Assembly: GCF_900114925.1 (NCBI RefSeq)
Contig: NZ_FOUR01000006.1
Location: 62,001-126,000, forward strand
DNA from: Marinobacter pelagius
Lineage (GTDB): Bacteria; Pseudomonadota; Gammaproteobacteria; Pseudomonadales; Oleiphilaceae
Direction of reading: 5' to 3'
DNA: 64,000 nt
A program made the position numbers and the translations under genes. Positions 46,701 to 55,715 of this stretch are shown here, one piece after another. A model generated the notes under the pieces. It was not told the DNA's origin. It searched no databases and saw nothing but the letters and a program-made list of their open reading frames with translations. Position 1 is the stretch's first letter, and every line of letters begins with the position of its first letter.

Positions 46701-49700
46701 GTACGTTATTCATGACCACCGCCGAAATACCGCCAATATCGACGCCCATTTCCATGGTGGTGGAACAATTGAGAACGTTGATTTTGCCTTTTTTGAAGTC
46801 GTCCTCGTATTTCTGCAGGCGCTCTGCAGCTTGCTGTGCAGAGTGTTCGGCGGTGCGATAGTAAAAGCCGCCCTCAGCCGTGCGATCTGAAATGTCCGTC
46901 CAGAGGTTTTGCTCGCGAAGTGACGCAATAACGTCATTTGCCGCAACGCGGTTTCGGATAGCCCGGAGCACACCTTCCGTCTCCCCTTCCGGGGCAAGCG
47001 AGGTGAATTCAGGCATCTCAATTCTTGTGCATCGATACTTCTCTACTTCGGCCTTGTTGGGCAGGTAGGGAGTCAGCCCACGGAATGTAGTGTCGATGAG
47101 CCGGTTTGTGACCGGGCATACCCAAGCCGACTTGGGCAGAGAAAAGGTCAGCGTTTCGCGGGAAAGCGCATAGCCCCCACCCTGAGTTTGCAGAATCTGT
47201 GATTTTACCAATGCTTGCCAGGCGGCCTTGAGCCAACCGTTCAGCTTGTTTCGGTGCGATTCCAGCTCGGTGTTCAATCCTGTTCCGAGAGAAAGCACCT
47301 TGACCAAGCGCGACTGCGAACCCTTTTGAAGCTGAGGCCACGCCTTGTCTCTGGTACCGCTGACATCGCTGCCCGGAGCGTATAGCTCTTTCGGCGCAAA
47401 CCGTGCCCCCATCCAGGAACGCTCCGTCTCACCGAAGCGCAGAAAGGTGTTTTCCCGCACGTAAAAGTCCAAGGCGACTTTCAGAAAATCTCTCCAATCT
47501 TCCAGGGTTAACCGGGCTTCGCCTTTGCCATTCGCCGACGGAGCCTGAGTTTCCGTCCAGAAGTCTGGCGTGTTGGTGACCTGCTCCAGGCCTTTGTAGC
47601 CAACAGACACGAGACCCAGCGTTTCCGTACTGTTCTGGTTTTTGGGCCGGCGGGCGTATTCTCGTAAGAGGAGCACCCGTGCCATTGAATAACTGCCCTC
47701 ATTGCCTTTGAACAGTTGGGGATTGGCATAGCGGTTGTAATCCAGGATGGAGTATTTGAGGTCGTTCGTGGCGGCCAGATCCTCGACCAGTTCCGACCAA
47801 GTTACTTCCAGCTTGTTCTCTAACGCAGCGCCACTCCGAAGTTTTTCCGCAGCCGATCTGACCTCAGCCGCCTTCCCTGAATAGCCCAGTTTTTCAAGCT
47901 GCTCAACCAGCGCCATCTGCTCTTCATAACTACCAGTCGGTGCATCTTTGGGTTCCAAATCAGACTGTGCCTGTTTATTCCTCAGTATCTGGAAAACCAA
48001 TCCCCGCAAACGTGAACGTTCCGCCTCCTGCTGCATACGCACCGCCATGCGGGCGGTGCCTTGGCGGCTATCGGTAAAGGTGATCAGTTTACGGCCACGG
48101 CCTGGCAGGGATTCGGGAGAGGCACCCTCACAATCTTCACGAGATGGATCAGGACAAAACTCCAAAACCGTTGGCACGGCGTTGCTGACGTAAAAGGGCG
48201 ACCCGAGATACGACTTGCGCAGAAAGCCGCCTGGCGTTTTGCCGGCGCTACCACAGTTCACGCAGATCGATTCATGTTCGTCCGCCTGTGAAATCGTGAT
48301 GCTGTTTTCGGCGTCCAGCTTCCCAAGCTCTGCCGTGTCCAGATCCAGATCTTCAGAAACGAAGGCTTCGTGGGGCTTGGGCGCAATGACGGTACGCCCT
48401 TTCAATGAGCTCCCGGCGCTGTCCGAAAGCCCGCTGTCATCCGAGTCATCTTCCTGCAGTGAGAACTCATCACCGACATAGGGGCTGGCCTGACGCAGAT
48501 ACGGATGAGCATGCTCAGCCGTCAGGTGAGGTGTCTTGCAGTCGTCACAAAAGCCGACTTCGTATATTGGCGAACCACAGTCACATTTCCCACGCTGCTG
48601 AACATAAACCTGGCCGAATGGCCAGTCTTTGAGATCCTCGGATTTTGCGGAGCAGCCGGGGTTTACGCAGCTCCAGAGTCCATGAAGCATGCGTTGAAAC
48701 AAGTGGGCCCGTAATTTGAGGAAAGGTTCCTGTTTATCCGACGGCTTGGTATCGGTCAGCAGATCCAACCATTCCAACAGCTCCTGCTGTTGCTCAACAG
48801 CGTCCTTACTTACCAACAGAGGCCCCACAGAGCCGACGAGATCGTTGAGGCTGACCGGCTTTGGTGAGTTGACTATCGTATTTCGGATCAGCTGTGCCGT
48901 CCTGGACTCACAGAGGGCATCGAATCTCTTGGATGAGGTTGTGCTTCCCGTCTCAATCGACTTCAACTGTGCCAGCGACATGCCACTGTCGTCACCGTCA
49001 AACCGGATTTCAGGAACCTGACGCTGACCACCGATTACTACAACCTGGCTCGTAGGAACACCCGCCAGACCTGCAAGGTATTCCCTCAATCGTTCTTCAG
49101 CCTTCTCATCGGCGATGGTCGCAGATGTGGCGACAAACCGGATATCTGACGCTTCGCGACCGAAGGCTTCGACTACCCGGCGAAGCAGCAGAGAAAGCTC
49201 AGCTGCTTGAGATCCAATATAAGTATGCGCCTCGTCAAGGACGATCCAGCGAAGAGATTGGGCTTCCCTCGACTTCTGAATGATTGGGTCATCGACCTGA
49301 CGCACCAGCATGTATTCAAGCATGGTCGCGTTGGTCATCAAAATAGGCGACGGATGCTCCCTCAGCTCCTCCCTTGATAGAATTTGATTTGGAGTATCGG
49401 CCTGCTCTTTCCGAACAGAGGTTCTCGATTCTTTCGTGTTGCCGTTGTATAGGCAGAACCGGATGTTCTTATCGAACGGCCGGGTCCAGGCATCGAGACG
49501 TTCCCGCTGGGAATTGATCAATGCGTTCAGAGGGTAGAGAAACAGCGCTCGCACGCCTTGCAGTGGTCTCTTTGTCTGCTGATATTCACTGACCAGATCC
49601 TGCAAGATCGGGATCATGAAGCACTCGGTTTTGCCTGACCCCGTGCCGGTGGTGATTACAGCAGACTTGGGCTTTTCAGCAAGCAAAGTTCGCCATGCCG

Positions 49701-50016
49701 TCAGCTGGTGCGTGTAGGGCTTTATATTCGGGTCGAACCGATAATTTTCGTTGGGAGCATCAGCCAATGCAGAGATGACCTCGCTGCTGAGCAAATCTCC
49801 CTCCAGGGCCTTAAAGGTAATATTCCCAGGCTCCCATCCAAACGTGTGCTCGAACACTGGTGGAGCCAGAAAACAGCCCTCTTCACCAAGCTGATTGCTC
49901 ATTTGCTTTGCAAGGTGAGCTCGCAGCCCGGAATCCCCCAAGCCCAAGATGCTGAGCGTGGACTCTCGGGTACGCTCTAGTGATTGGTTAATGAGATCCT
50001 TGAAATAACCACTCAT
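43759..50016 (-). CDS. druE: Druantia type III DruE: giant DEAD/DEAH helicase with DUF1998
   Basis: A 2085-residue superfamily 2 helicase. The Q-motif-like KPYTHQLTAWR, Walker A TGTGSGKT (123-130) and Walker B VLDEAHTY (about 258-265) are N-terminal. The second RecA lobe, with NCSTTMEMGVDIGGI and QRAGRAGRR, lies near residues 1070-1130. A C-terminal DUF1998/MZB-like region has the Cys cluster CPANCDNVCSACLASKDSR (about 1670). Size, order and neighbour match DruE, the universal Druantia component needed for anti-phage defence. The mechanism is not known. It starts 12 bp after druH. Confidence 0.88.
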   Translation of the reverse strand: MSGYFKDLINQSLERTRESTLSILGLGDSGLRAHLAKQMSNQLGEEGCFLAPPVFEHTFGWEPGNITFKALEGDLLSSEVISALADAPNENYRFDPNIKPYTHQLTAWRTLLAEKPKSAVITTGTGSGKTECFMIPILQDLVSEYQQTKRPLQGVRALFLYPLNALINSQRERLDAWTRPFDKNIRFCLYNGNTKESRTSVRKEQADTPNQILSREELREHPSPILMTNATMLEYMLVRQVDDPIIQKSREAQSLRWIVLDEAHTYIGSQAAELSLLLRRVVEAFGREASDIRFVATSATIADEKAEERLREYLAGLAGVPTSQVVVIGGQRQVPEIRFDGDDSGMSLAQLKSIETGSTTSSKRFDALCESRTAQLIRNTIVNSPKPVSLNDLVGSVGPLLVSKDAVEQQQELLEWLDLLTDTKPSDKQEPFLKLRAHLFQRMLHGLWSCVNPGCSAKSEDLKDWPFGQVYVQQRGKCDCGSPIYEVGFCDDCKTPHLTAEHAHPYLRQASPYVGDEFSLQEDDSDDSGLSDSAGSSLKGRTVIAPKPHEAFVSEDLDLDTAELGKLDAENSITISQADEHESICVNCGSAGKTPGGFLRKSYLGSPFYVSNAVPTVLEFCPDPSREDCEGASPESLPGRGRKLITFTDSRQGTARMAVRMQQEAERSRLRGLVFQILRNKQAQSDLEPKDAPTGSYEEQMALVEQLEKLGYSGKAAEVRSAAEKLRSGAALENKLEVTWSELVEDLAATNDLKYSILDYNRYANPQLFKGNEGSYSMARVLLLREYARRPKNQNSTETLGLVSVGYKGLEQVTNTPDFWTETQAPSANGKGEARLTLEDWRDFLKVALDFYVRENTFLRFGETERSWMGARFAPKELYAPGSDVSGTRDKAWPQLQKGSQSRLVKVLSLGTGLNTELESHRNKLNGWLKAAWQALVKSQILQTQGGGYALSRETLTFSLPKSAWVCPVTNRLIDTTFRGLTPYLPNKAEVEKYRCTRIEMPEFTSLAPEGETEGVLRAIRNRVAANDVIASLREQNLWTDISDRTAEGGFYYRTAEHSAQQAAERLQKYEDDFKKGKINVLNCSTTMEMGVDIGGISAVVMNNVPPHPANYLQRAGRAGRRSEPRAVAYTLCKPDPHNTRAFQNPQWPWVTAIPAPVITLSAAPLVQRHVNSFLLANFLKSETDSDDDRTRLNVHWFFGGNPSVCERFVDWLDTLASGSSENEVVKGVGRITRENTALSATSFAVLAADCKEAIQQLSSSWREEYRRLNERHRDASDDAYKKALELEKKRHEEEYLLRDLAARAFLPGYGFPTDVVNLNTYNVEDFIDKSTRKQEKSREDNIFTYKEKPSRGLPIAIREYAPGAQVVIDGRVYRSAGVTLYSYYDSAQGGTQKFDLAWSCQNCGAHGYREYAYVNSDELSCTQCHNMINPKYVKQVLRPAGFTTDFYDSTSNDVTSQKFIPVEKPRISVDENVISLPDERCGFIRFGDKGHVFHHSGGEHGTGYAVCLSCGRADSMSANHEIPSDLQPDKFHRPIGGNAGSHKEKDCSGEQVKSGIYLGYQAQTDVLELILKSPITGEWIPASEDGRVIATTLAVALRDTIADQLGIATTEMGFGVRQDKDLDTGATRYVIQVYDDVAGGAGFVLTGLENLAELIEKTLKKLECPANCDNVCSACLASKDSRVEFDELNRKAALEWVAHSGIRDHLSLPEPFASVPGAAYWPYDPERFVRHWINKGAQAVALRLKGEPEAWDLGNPEFRRKLMSWRAIDGLRVRLILPKGTDLTEEVKQELSILGRFGIDVAETSDDHPNPDIRMPLQFEIESGEPVTLITNSTTSQSPGEAWLSGDDQSLWVYTQQEPVFSSEALDMTGWSAQPTGAAVVELTTDLNGSVKDLPGKFWMLLEHHAPSYAEAIEKDNVVSLTYEDRYLKSPWAVVLLASVLKALKPSAETSVSVITMPGDGRLESRFAKHDWKDAQTHQVVSGTFLRATLKVGQVDFRVHNDRRDLTHRRVLSVGLASGRTIKLAFDQGMGYWDMKSFRRDLKWFDFELGFEGQVHRMLELETDGRLVNIGGWPTDIAIYEDSH

Positions 50017-50028
50017 TTCGATTCCTTA

Positions 50029-53000
50029 TTATTCTGTTTCGAGCAAAAGGTTTGAGAGCACAAGCGAATAGCTGGGCTCATACCAGGCGTCACGATCAAA
50101 ATCCGAGAGAACCCGGACAGCGAACCTCAGTTCCGGAAGCGATTCTGTGAGGTCCGTGAACTTGGCTTTTCCTGCGGTCACTGCCGCCATGAATACCGGT
50201 AAAAATGTCACAGCTCTTGAAAAGCCGACATCCGGGAGCGATTTAATTTCAGCTGGCAAATCCTGTTGATGAACCCAGTTTGTGAGCTCTACGCCGAACC
50301 ATTCCGGCCATCTTTGATCGTCAGCATGATTCCGGCGCAAATCTTCAAAACAAATTTTGGCGAAGACGAAAGGCGCTTGTTCCAAATTCACAGGTTTCGG
50401 ATCTCGCAGGTAGTCAGCGAGATGCATAAAACAAGGGATTGTGCTCGAGACACTGTTGATCCGATCTTCAACAAGCTTTTCTGAGAAATCTTCGGGTATG
50501 CCCCGATCTACAAGAAAATCATGCTGAGCCGACCGTACCTTGATCCAAGTCTGGACATTCACCGTCTCCCAGATCACCGCCAGCTCATTGCTCAGGCGCC
50601 GGCAGAATGCGGGATCAAACTCAAGCCGAAAAACAGCTGCTGCCATAGCTGAAGTGTTGTTCGCCAGAGCCTTCCAGCTTTCAAATGCCGATAACGGCAA
50701 CGCACTGTATTCCTCTTTGAGGGCCCGAAGATAATCCCAACCACTGTGTGAAAAATCCTCTGCCATCGCAGAGATGGCTTCCTCAAAAACATGAGGGTTG
50801 TGCGTGGGGTGAAATTTTTTAGCAGCCGAGTGCAACGTACTCGCCTGGGCCTCGGTTGTATCCATTGAATCTTCCGTAACCCACACCGTCGGCCGAAACT
50901 TGACGCTGGATTCAGCCGGGGGGAAGAGCAACCAGGGGCCGTTTTTCATCATTTTCGGGGGAATTTCAAATACCCCCATGCCCACCCCCTGGGATGATCT
51001 CTCTGGAACTTCCACCGGAGCCGCACGGGGATCATCGAGCCGCATACCAGAGACCCGTGCGGAATCTCCACTCTCACTCAGGGTGTCAGCGACCACTTCG
51101 AGCCGCCCCAACGTATTGGGACCTTCAAGCCTGGCGTTATAGCGGACAATATTCACCTGCTTGAGAATACGATCTGTCTCGACGCTAATACGAACAAATG
51201 CATCCTGGTTGGAGGTGGTCCCCAGCATTTGCTGAATATCTTCCTGGAACGCATAGAGACTAATTCTCTGGGCCTGGCTGTTCACCGTGAAAGGATAATG
51301 ACGGCGAAAATTGGGAAGGTGCTGGCAGATGAGTTCCAGAGAAACAAAGAATTGTTCTTTAGTATCCGGCTTTGGCGTCAGCGTCATCGACATTTCGATG
51401 AGCTGATCCAGGGATATCAAGCCGCCCTTAACCTCTTTGCCTTCGTCATCGAAAAGCTGAACTCCAGTTTTTGGGTAAGGCAACCTCAGAACCACCGGCT
51501 CGCCCGGATGGATGCCGTCCACCAATGCGACTCGGACCTTTTCAGGCACCTGGCGCCCTGACCTCGGTTCCATAGTTATCACGTAACCGTCTGGGGTCTC
51601 CTGCTCGTCCGCTCTGATGCTTTCATCCATCAGCCGAACGGAGAGCCTTCTGGAACTTCTGAGGATGATCCTTGCGTGGCTGTTTGAGGAAGCCGGAACG
51701 GACATGACCCTCAAATCCCTCGGTATTACGCCAATCTTCCTGCGAAGTAAGGTTTCGCCTGACCCGCCAAGGGCGCTCAACTGGAAACTACCTACTTCAT
51801 TTTGTTGATAGTCGAACTCAAGGGGGATTCCGTTTGCGAGCAGTCGACATCCTGATCCCCCTTCAAATCCGAAAGATTTGACGCTTGGCCAGCCTCGATA
51901 AACCAGGTTCGGAAGAGTATCGTAGAGCGCCACGGTGCCAGCGAGAGTGGGCTTTGAGATCGTCGCGTTTGGATCGAAACGGAGCATTACTTTTGAGCCC
52001 TGGCCACTTAACGTAATGTCGTTCGAAATATCGATCCACTTACCAGCCGACTGGTCCTCCCCTAATTCGCCGTACTCAACTCCATCCTCAAGATCCAGTG
52101 GCGGCGGGATCCTCACCACAGCGTGAGAGGCCGGAATGGTCACCGATGCGGTTGAGATAAGCTTCAGTTGGTCACCGTCTTCAACAAAAACCATCGGCAA
52201 AGAGTCATAATCAAGCTCGCTTCCCTCAAAATAGGAGGCGTGAATACGATGGCCATTCGAAAGGAACTGAACCGTAAGCGGGAGTTCAGGTTTTGAACGA
52301 ACCACGGGTATCGCCCGCGAGTTGATCTTTACGGTGATTTGAGAGCGATCGTCGTTGACTTTACCGTGGGCGATTCCAGAGCGCTTCAGAAGGCTGTCAC
52401 CCTCGTAAAACGCAATTTCAAGTCTGGTGCTCTGAATGCTATGACCTTCCAGCTCAATTGTTATTTCTGCGGGCAGGAAAACTTCTGTTTCGATTGACCA
52501 GTTCTCGTGGCTGCCTTTCAACCAGTGTTCACAGGTAAAGTTTTTCTCATCCGCCTCGAGACGTTTTTTCTCAGAACGACTTTTCCCTGCGTCCTTGAGC
52601 CATTCGTTGATCAGATTGCGCGCATTGCTTTCACTGACGGGCAGAGGCGACTGCTTTCGCCAGTCCGGCGCTTTCTCGTCAAGGTAATCTGCCGGGTTAT
52701 CAACCGTTGATATAGGATAGGTTTCAGCCAATCCCATTAACCACTCGACAACCGAGGCAATCAGCAAGTATTTCTCGTGGGTTCTGAATGTCTGCGGAAA
52801 GTAGTGCTCGTAGTTTGCGATGACTGAGACGACGTCACCACCCAGCAACTTCACCCGATAATAGTTAGCAATCGCGCCCCTGACTGCACGACCAAATCCA
52901 TGGGTCTCACTTTTAATAAGACGCCAAGGCAACCCGCCCTCATCAAACAGGGACCCAAGGTAATCATTGCCGTTAGCCCGAACCCGAAGCGGCCGCTTCC

Positions 53001-53346
53001 AGAAACCGAGACCTTTATGAACCACTTCGCTGTGGAGCCTGCTAGGCAGTTCAACGGATAACGGTTTTTCGAATCCCTGCCATGACCAACTGAGATTGGT
53101 GCCGTCATACTCACGGCGATATCTTTCAGCCACATACAAACAGAAGGCTGCGGCCCAGTATTGAGAGAAAGAGGGGCTCTCAACGTCTGCAATTGATCGC
53201 TTGAGAATTAACGGTAATTCGGAGAGCTCTTCATCAGTCACGTGGTACTGATAGAGGGGGGAACCATCGGGACCAGAAATCATTCCACGAACGAAAAGAA
53301 ACTCTTTGATCCAGGCCTTCGATTGACTTCTGCTTGACACGTCCAT
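50029..53346 (-). CDS. druH: Druantia type III DruH
   Basis: A 1105-residue protein with no enzymatic motif I can identify. It has an N-terminal helical region, a beta-rich centre (about 300-700) and a helical C-terminus. Length and position immediately before a giant DUF1998 helicase on the same strand are those of DruH in Druantia type III, which has only DruH and DruE. AAGGA lies about 11 bp before the ATG. It is the first gene of the 53.3-38.6 kb operon. The assignment rests mainly on context and size. Confidence 0.82.
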   Translation of the reverse strand: MDVSSRSQSKAWIKEFLFVRGMISGPDGSPLYQYHVTDEELSELPLILKRSIADVESPSFSQYWAAAFCLYVAERYRREYDGTNLSWSWQGFEKPLSVELPSRLHSEVVHKGLGFWKRPLRVRANGNDYLGSLFDEGGLPWRLIKSETHGFGRAVRGAIANYYRVKLLGGDVVSVIANYEHYFPQTFRTHEKYLLIASVVEWLMGLAETYPISTVDNPADYLDEKAPDWRKQSPLPVSESNARNLINEWLKDAGKSRSEKKRLEADEKNFTCEHWLKGSHENWSIETEVFLPAEITIELEGHSIQSTRLEIAFYEGDSLLKRSGIAHGKVNDDRSQITVKINSRAIPVVRSKPELPLTVQFLSNGHRIHASYFEGSELDYDSLPMVFVEDGDQLKLISTASVTIPASHAVVRIPPPLDLEDGVEYGELGEDQSAGKWIDISNDITLSGQGSKVMLRFDPNATISKPTLAGTVALYDTLPNLVYRGWPSVKSFGFEGGSGCRLLANGIPLEFDYQQNEVGSFQLSALGGSGETLLRRKIGVIPRDLRVMSVPASSNSHARIILRSSRRLSVRLMDESIRADEQETPDGYVITMEPRSGRQVPEKVRVALVDGIHPGEPVVLRLPYPKTGVQLFDDEGKEVKGGLISLDQLIEMSMTLTPKPDTKEQFFVSLELICQHLPNFRRHYPFTVNSQAQRISLYAFQEDIQQMLGTTSNQDAFVRISVETDRILKQVNIVRYNARLEGPNTLGRLEVVADTLSESGDSARVSGMRLDDPRAAPVEVPERSSQGVGMGVFEIPPKMMKNGPWLLFPPAESSVKFRPTVWVTEDSMDTTEAQASTLHSAAKKFHPTHNPHVFEEAISAMAEDFSHSGWDYLRALKEEYSALPLSAFESWKALANNTSAMAAAVFRLEFDPAFCRRLSNELAVIWETVNVQTWIKVRSAQHDFLVDRGIPEDFSEKLVEDRINSVSSTIPCFMHLADYLRDPKPVNLEQAPFVFAKICFEDLRRNHADDQRWPEWFGVELTNWVHQQDLPAEIKSLPDVGFSRAVTFLPVFMAAVTAGKAKFTDLTESLPELRFAVRVLSDFDRDAWYEPSYSLVLSNLLLETE

Positions 53347-53555
53347 GCAAAGCGTCCTTCTTGTCTACCTAGCTCTTATGGCTATATTTTTATTATTGGA
53401 AAATCTAACCCCTTTGGAGTCATAAGGAAATTAGGAAATACATCAGTTTTCCAAAATTTACTGAGGGTTACGTGAAGTAATTTCCAGAACTGGTTTGTCG
53501 CATTGTTATGCCTTCAGGCGACAGTTAATGTCGCAGATAAATTTAACCGCCAGAT
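53347..53555. other. AT-rich leader of the druantia operon
   Basis: About 210 bp between the phosphoesterase stop and druH, clearly AT-rich, as expected for a promoter region of a transferred defence operon. Several TATA-like hexamers occur (for example AATAAT and TATAGC on the minus strand) but none has a convincing -35 partner. Confidence 0.4.
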
Positions 53556-54491
53556 CTACCTCGCCCCGGTCGTAACCCACTCAAATCGATCAGCCACTAG
53601 CGAACTCTCATTGTTAAAACGGTAAGCACATAACTTTCCACCCTTTTCGCCAGCAACGCTGTAGTCCAGACATGCAATGTGCTCACTCAGAGGCGCAGGC
53701 GTTCCGGACATCCAGTAGTGCCCAACAAACACCGGTTTCTCGCCGTCGTAGCCGGGCAGGACATCCGCCTCGACCGGCGTATGGGGAATCTTTGCTATCT
53801 CAGAGGCCGGAACCATGGCCAGATCACGGTAGGTCAAACTCTTTTGTTGCCACCATCGAGTACGAATGTCGTACCTCGGGTTGCCCTCTTTATCATGGAA
53901 AAAATGCCCACAAGGCAACCTAATTTCCAAACCTTTGAGCAGTGTTTCTATAGATTCATACGCTTGCGTGCCTTTACGGCTAGCTTGATCCCAGGCCTCC
54001 GGTAGAAGCCGGTTATGCGAATCTGTGTACTTGTTAATGTCCTCTATGTGGTCTGGGTGCCAACAGGCATGCACCACACGGAACTCAGGGAAGTCCAGAT
54101 AAACAGGTAACGTTTTGAACCACTTAATCATCTCCTGATGAAGCTCGCTGCCCTCACCTATCTGTTCCAGAAAATCTTTATGCTGATTCAGGTTCTTTTC
54201 AGTGTGGGGACGCAGAAACTCGCCGGGATTCTCCGGGTCTTCAGTGGCCCAGGCCACTGCATTGAATTCATGGTTACCCATGACAGCCAGGGCATTACCG
54301 CTCTCGACCATGTTTCGAGCAATGCGAACGGTCTCCACCTGCTCCTGGCCGCGATCTACAAAGTCACCCAGGAAAATGACTTTGCGCTCCGGGTGCTGCC
54401 AGGTGCCATCAATTTCCTGATAGCCCATCTTTGCCAGTAGAGCTTTCAATTCACTCGCGTAACCGTGGATATCACCGATCAGATCGTACAT
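53556..54491 (-). CDS. Calcineurin-like metallophosphoesterase
   Basis: About 311 residues from MYDLIGDIHG. The metal-binding motifs GDIHG, LGDFVDRG, GNHE and a later His pair (VHACWH) are intact, so it belongs to the PPP/PrpE-like phosphoesterase family, close to Ser/Thr phosphatases or bis(5'-nucleosyl) tetraphosphatases. I chose the start at 54491 because GGGAGGGG sits just before it; the longer frame overlaps the upstream gene's end. The upstream unknown gene ends 19 bp before, suggesting an operon. The substrate is unknown. Confidence 0.88.
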   Translation of the reverse strand: MYDLIGDIHGYASELKALLAKMGYQEIDGTWQHPERKVIFLGDFVDRGQEQVETVRIARNMVESGNALAVMGNHEFNAVAWATEDPENPGEFLRPHTEKNLNQHKDFLEQIGEGSELHQEMIKWFKTLPVYLDFPEFRVVHACWHPDHIEDINKYTDSHNRLLPEAWDQASRKGTQAYESIETLLKGLEIRLPCGHFFHDKEGNPRYDIRTRWWQQKSLTYRDLAMVPASEIAKIPHTPVEADVLPGYDGEKPVFVGHYWMSGTPAPLSEHIACLDYSVAGEKGGKLCAYRFNNESSLVADRFEWVTTGAR

Positions 54492-54510
54492 CGCATCCCC
54501 TCCCGAGACG

Positions 54511-55158
54511 TTACTGCCAGGCTTCACGGGTCGTGGATGCGATGAGATCCAGTTCCCTGCCGCCTGAGGCCTGGTTCGGTACCGGCCCGTCTTGCTTACC
54601 AATCACTTCGCCGTTCAAGGCCAAAAGGTAGGCTGCGTTCTTTTTGTAGTAAAACCAATACTGCTTGATCTGTCCCCAGATTCCAAGATCTCCGCCGGTT
54701 TCGTAGACATGCTCTCGAACAAGACTCTGAGCCCGACCGAGCTGCCTGTCGATTGGCAAGCGCCAGAACCCTTTAGGGAAATGCAGATACCGCTGGTGTT
54801 CACACGAGGCCAGCGCGAACAGAGGCTGGCTTTTGCGCTGAAAGCCTGTGTCTACCCACAGGTAAGGCTTGAATGCCTGTTTTTCTTCGTCCAGGTATTT
54901 CTTCACCCGACTGATGCGCTGGTCGGTCTCCGCCATATCCATGCCGACCACCACGCACAGAGCCCGCAGAAATCCCTCGCTGCTGTATTTGAAATCAAAG
55001 CCGCCATCCTCCATGCCGAAACTGGAGCTTTCGAGTACGTTGTCCAGGCGCTCCAGGTTGGCGGAGGTGGTCCGGGTATAGCCCATTCTGTTCAGGATTT
55101 CTTCTCTTGGGTATTGGGCCACATGGAGGATAAGGTCCGTTTTGAAGTTGTTTACCAT
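54511..55158 (-). CDS. Hypothetical protein upstream of the phosphoesterase
   Basis: A 215-residue, mostly alpha-helical, charged protein. An N-terminal helix-turn-like stretch (HVAQYPREEILNRMGY), a middle block GFDFKYSSEGFLRALC and a C-terminal block AAYLLALNGEVIGKQDG are visible. No signal, membrane or catalytic motif. It is translated just before the phosphoesterase on the same strand. I do not recognise the family. Confidence 0.6.
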   Translation of the reverse strand: MVNNFKTDLILHVAQYPREEILNRMGYTRTTSANLERLDNVLESSSFGMEDGGFDFKYSSEGFLRALCVVVGMDMAETDQRISRVKKYLDEEKQAFKPYLWVDTGFQRKSQPLFALASCEHQRYLHFPKGFWRLPIDRQLGRAQSLVREHVYETGGDLGIWGQIKQYWFYYKKNAAYLLALNGEVIGKQDGPVPNQASGGRELDLIASTTREAWQ

Positions 55159-55266
55159 TCAATTCCCTCCCATTCGATGATGGGTATTGTGCAAGCACGA
55201 CGCGACAAAACCTGTCGCGTAGCTCTTTTATGCTTGTGGTGTCCGAGAAAAAGGAGGAAGCACCAC

Positions 55267-55629
55267 ATGAACCGAGCCAAGAAAGAAGAAGCCCGCAAAC
55301 ATCGGGAAGCGCGGGAGGGTTTGTCCGAAGAGGAAATTCGGGAACTGGATCGAAAAGAATTCCTGGAGAACCAGGTCCGGGCCCTTGCCCGGGAGATTCA
55401 CTACGAGTGGTTTCCGGAGGAGTATGATTTCATGATGGACTCGAGTTCCGATGCCAATGACCGGCGCCGGGGGATCAATCCGATGAGTGAGGAGTACACC
55501 CACCGGGTCAATGCTCGCCGCCAGGAACGGGGTGTTTCACCGCTTGGAGCTAATGGTATGCCTACTTCGAATGAGAGTTGGGATATTGCTTATGCCGAAG
55601 CGAAAAAACGGATCCTCAATAACAGTTGA
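55267..55629 (+). CDS. Small charged hypothetical protein
   Basis: About 120 residues, starting with a highly charged helix (MNRAKKEEARKHREAREGLS) that may be a coiled coil, then a HYEWFPEEYDFMMD segment and SEEYTHRVNARRQERG. AAGGAGG lies just before the ATG, so it is probably a real gene. It is divergent from the phosphoesterase pair and convergent with the WYL regulator. Function unknown. Confidence 0.6.
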   Translation: MNRAKKEEARKHREAREGLSEEEIRELDRKEFLENQVRALAREIHYEWFPEEYDFMMDSSSDANDRRRGINPMSEEYTHRVNARRQERGVSPLGANGMPTSNESWDIAYAEAKKRILNNS

Positions 55630-55715
55630 GGACCGTGCCGCCTCGACATGGCCCCCATCGCTATCCGAACCAGCCTGGCGAACACAGTGCATGGGTGAAC
55701 AACTGAACCCTTGGT

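Noticed and set aside
43759..50016. DISARM DrmA/DrmB interpretation of the DUF1998 helicase
   Set aside because: No DrmB, DrmC or DISARM methylase is adjacent; the two-gene size pattern fits Druantia III better, and hsdM belongs to an HsdMSR set.
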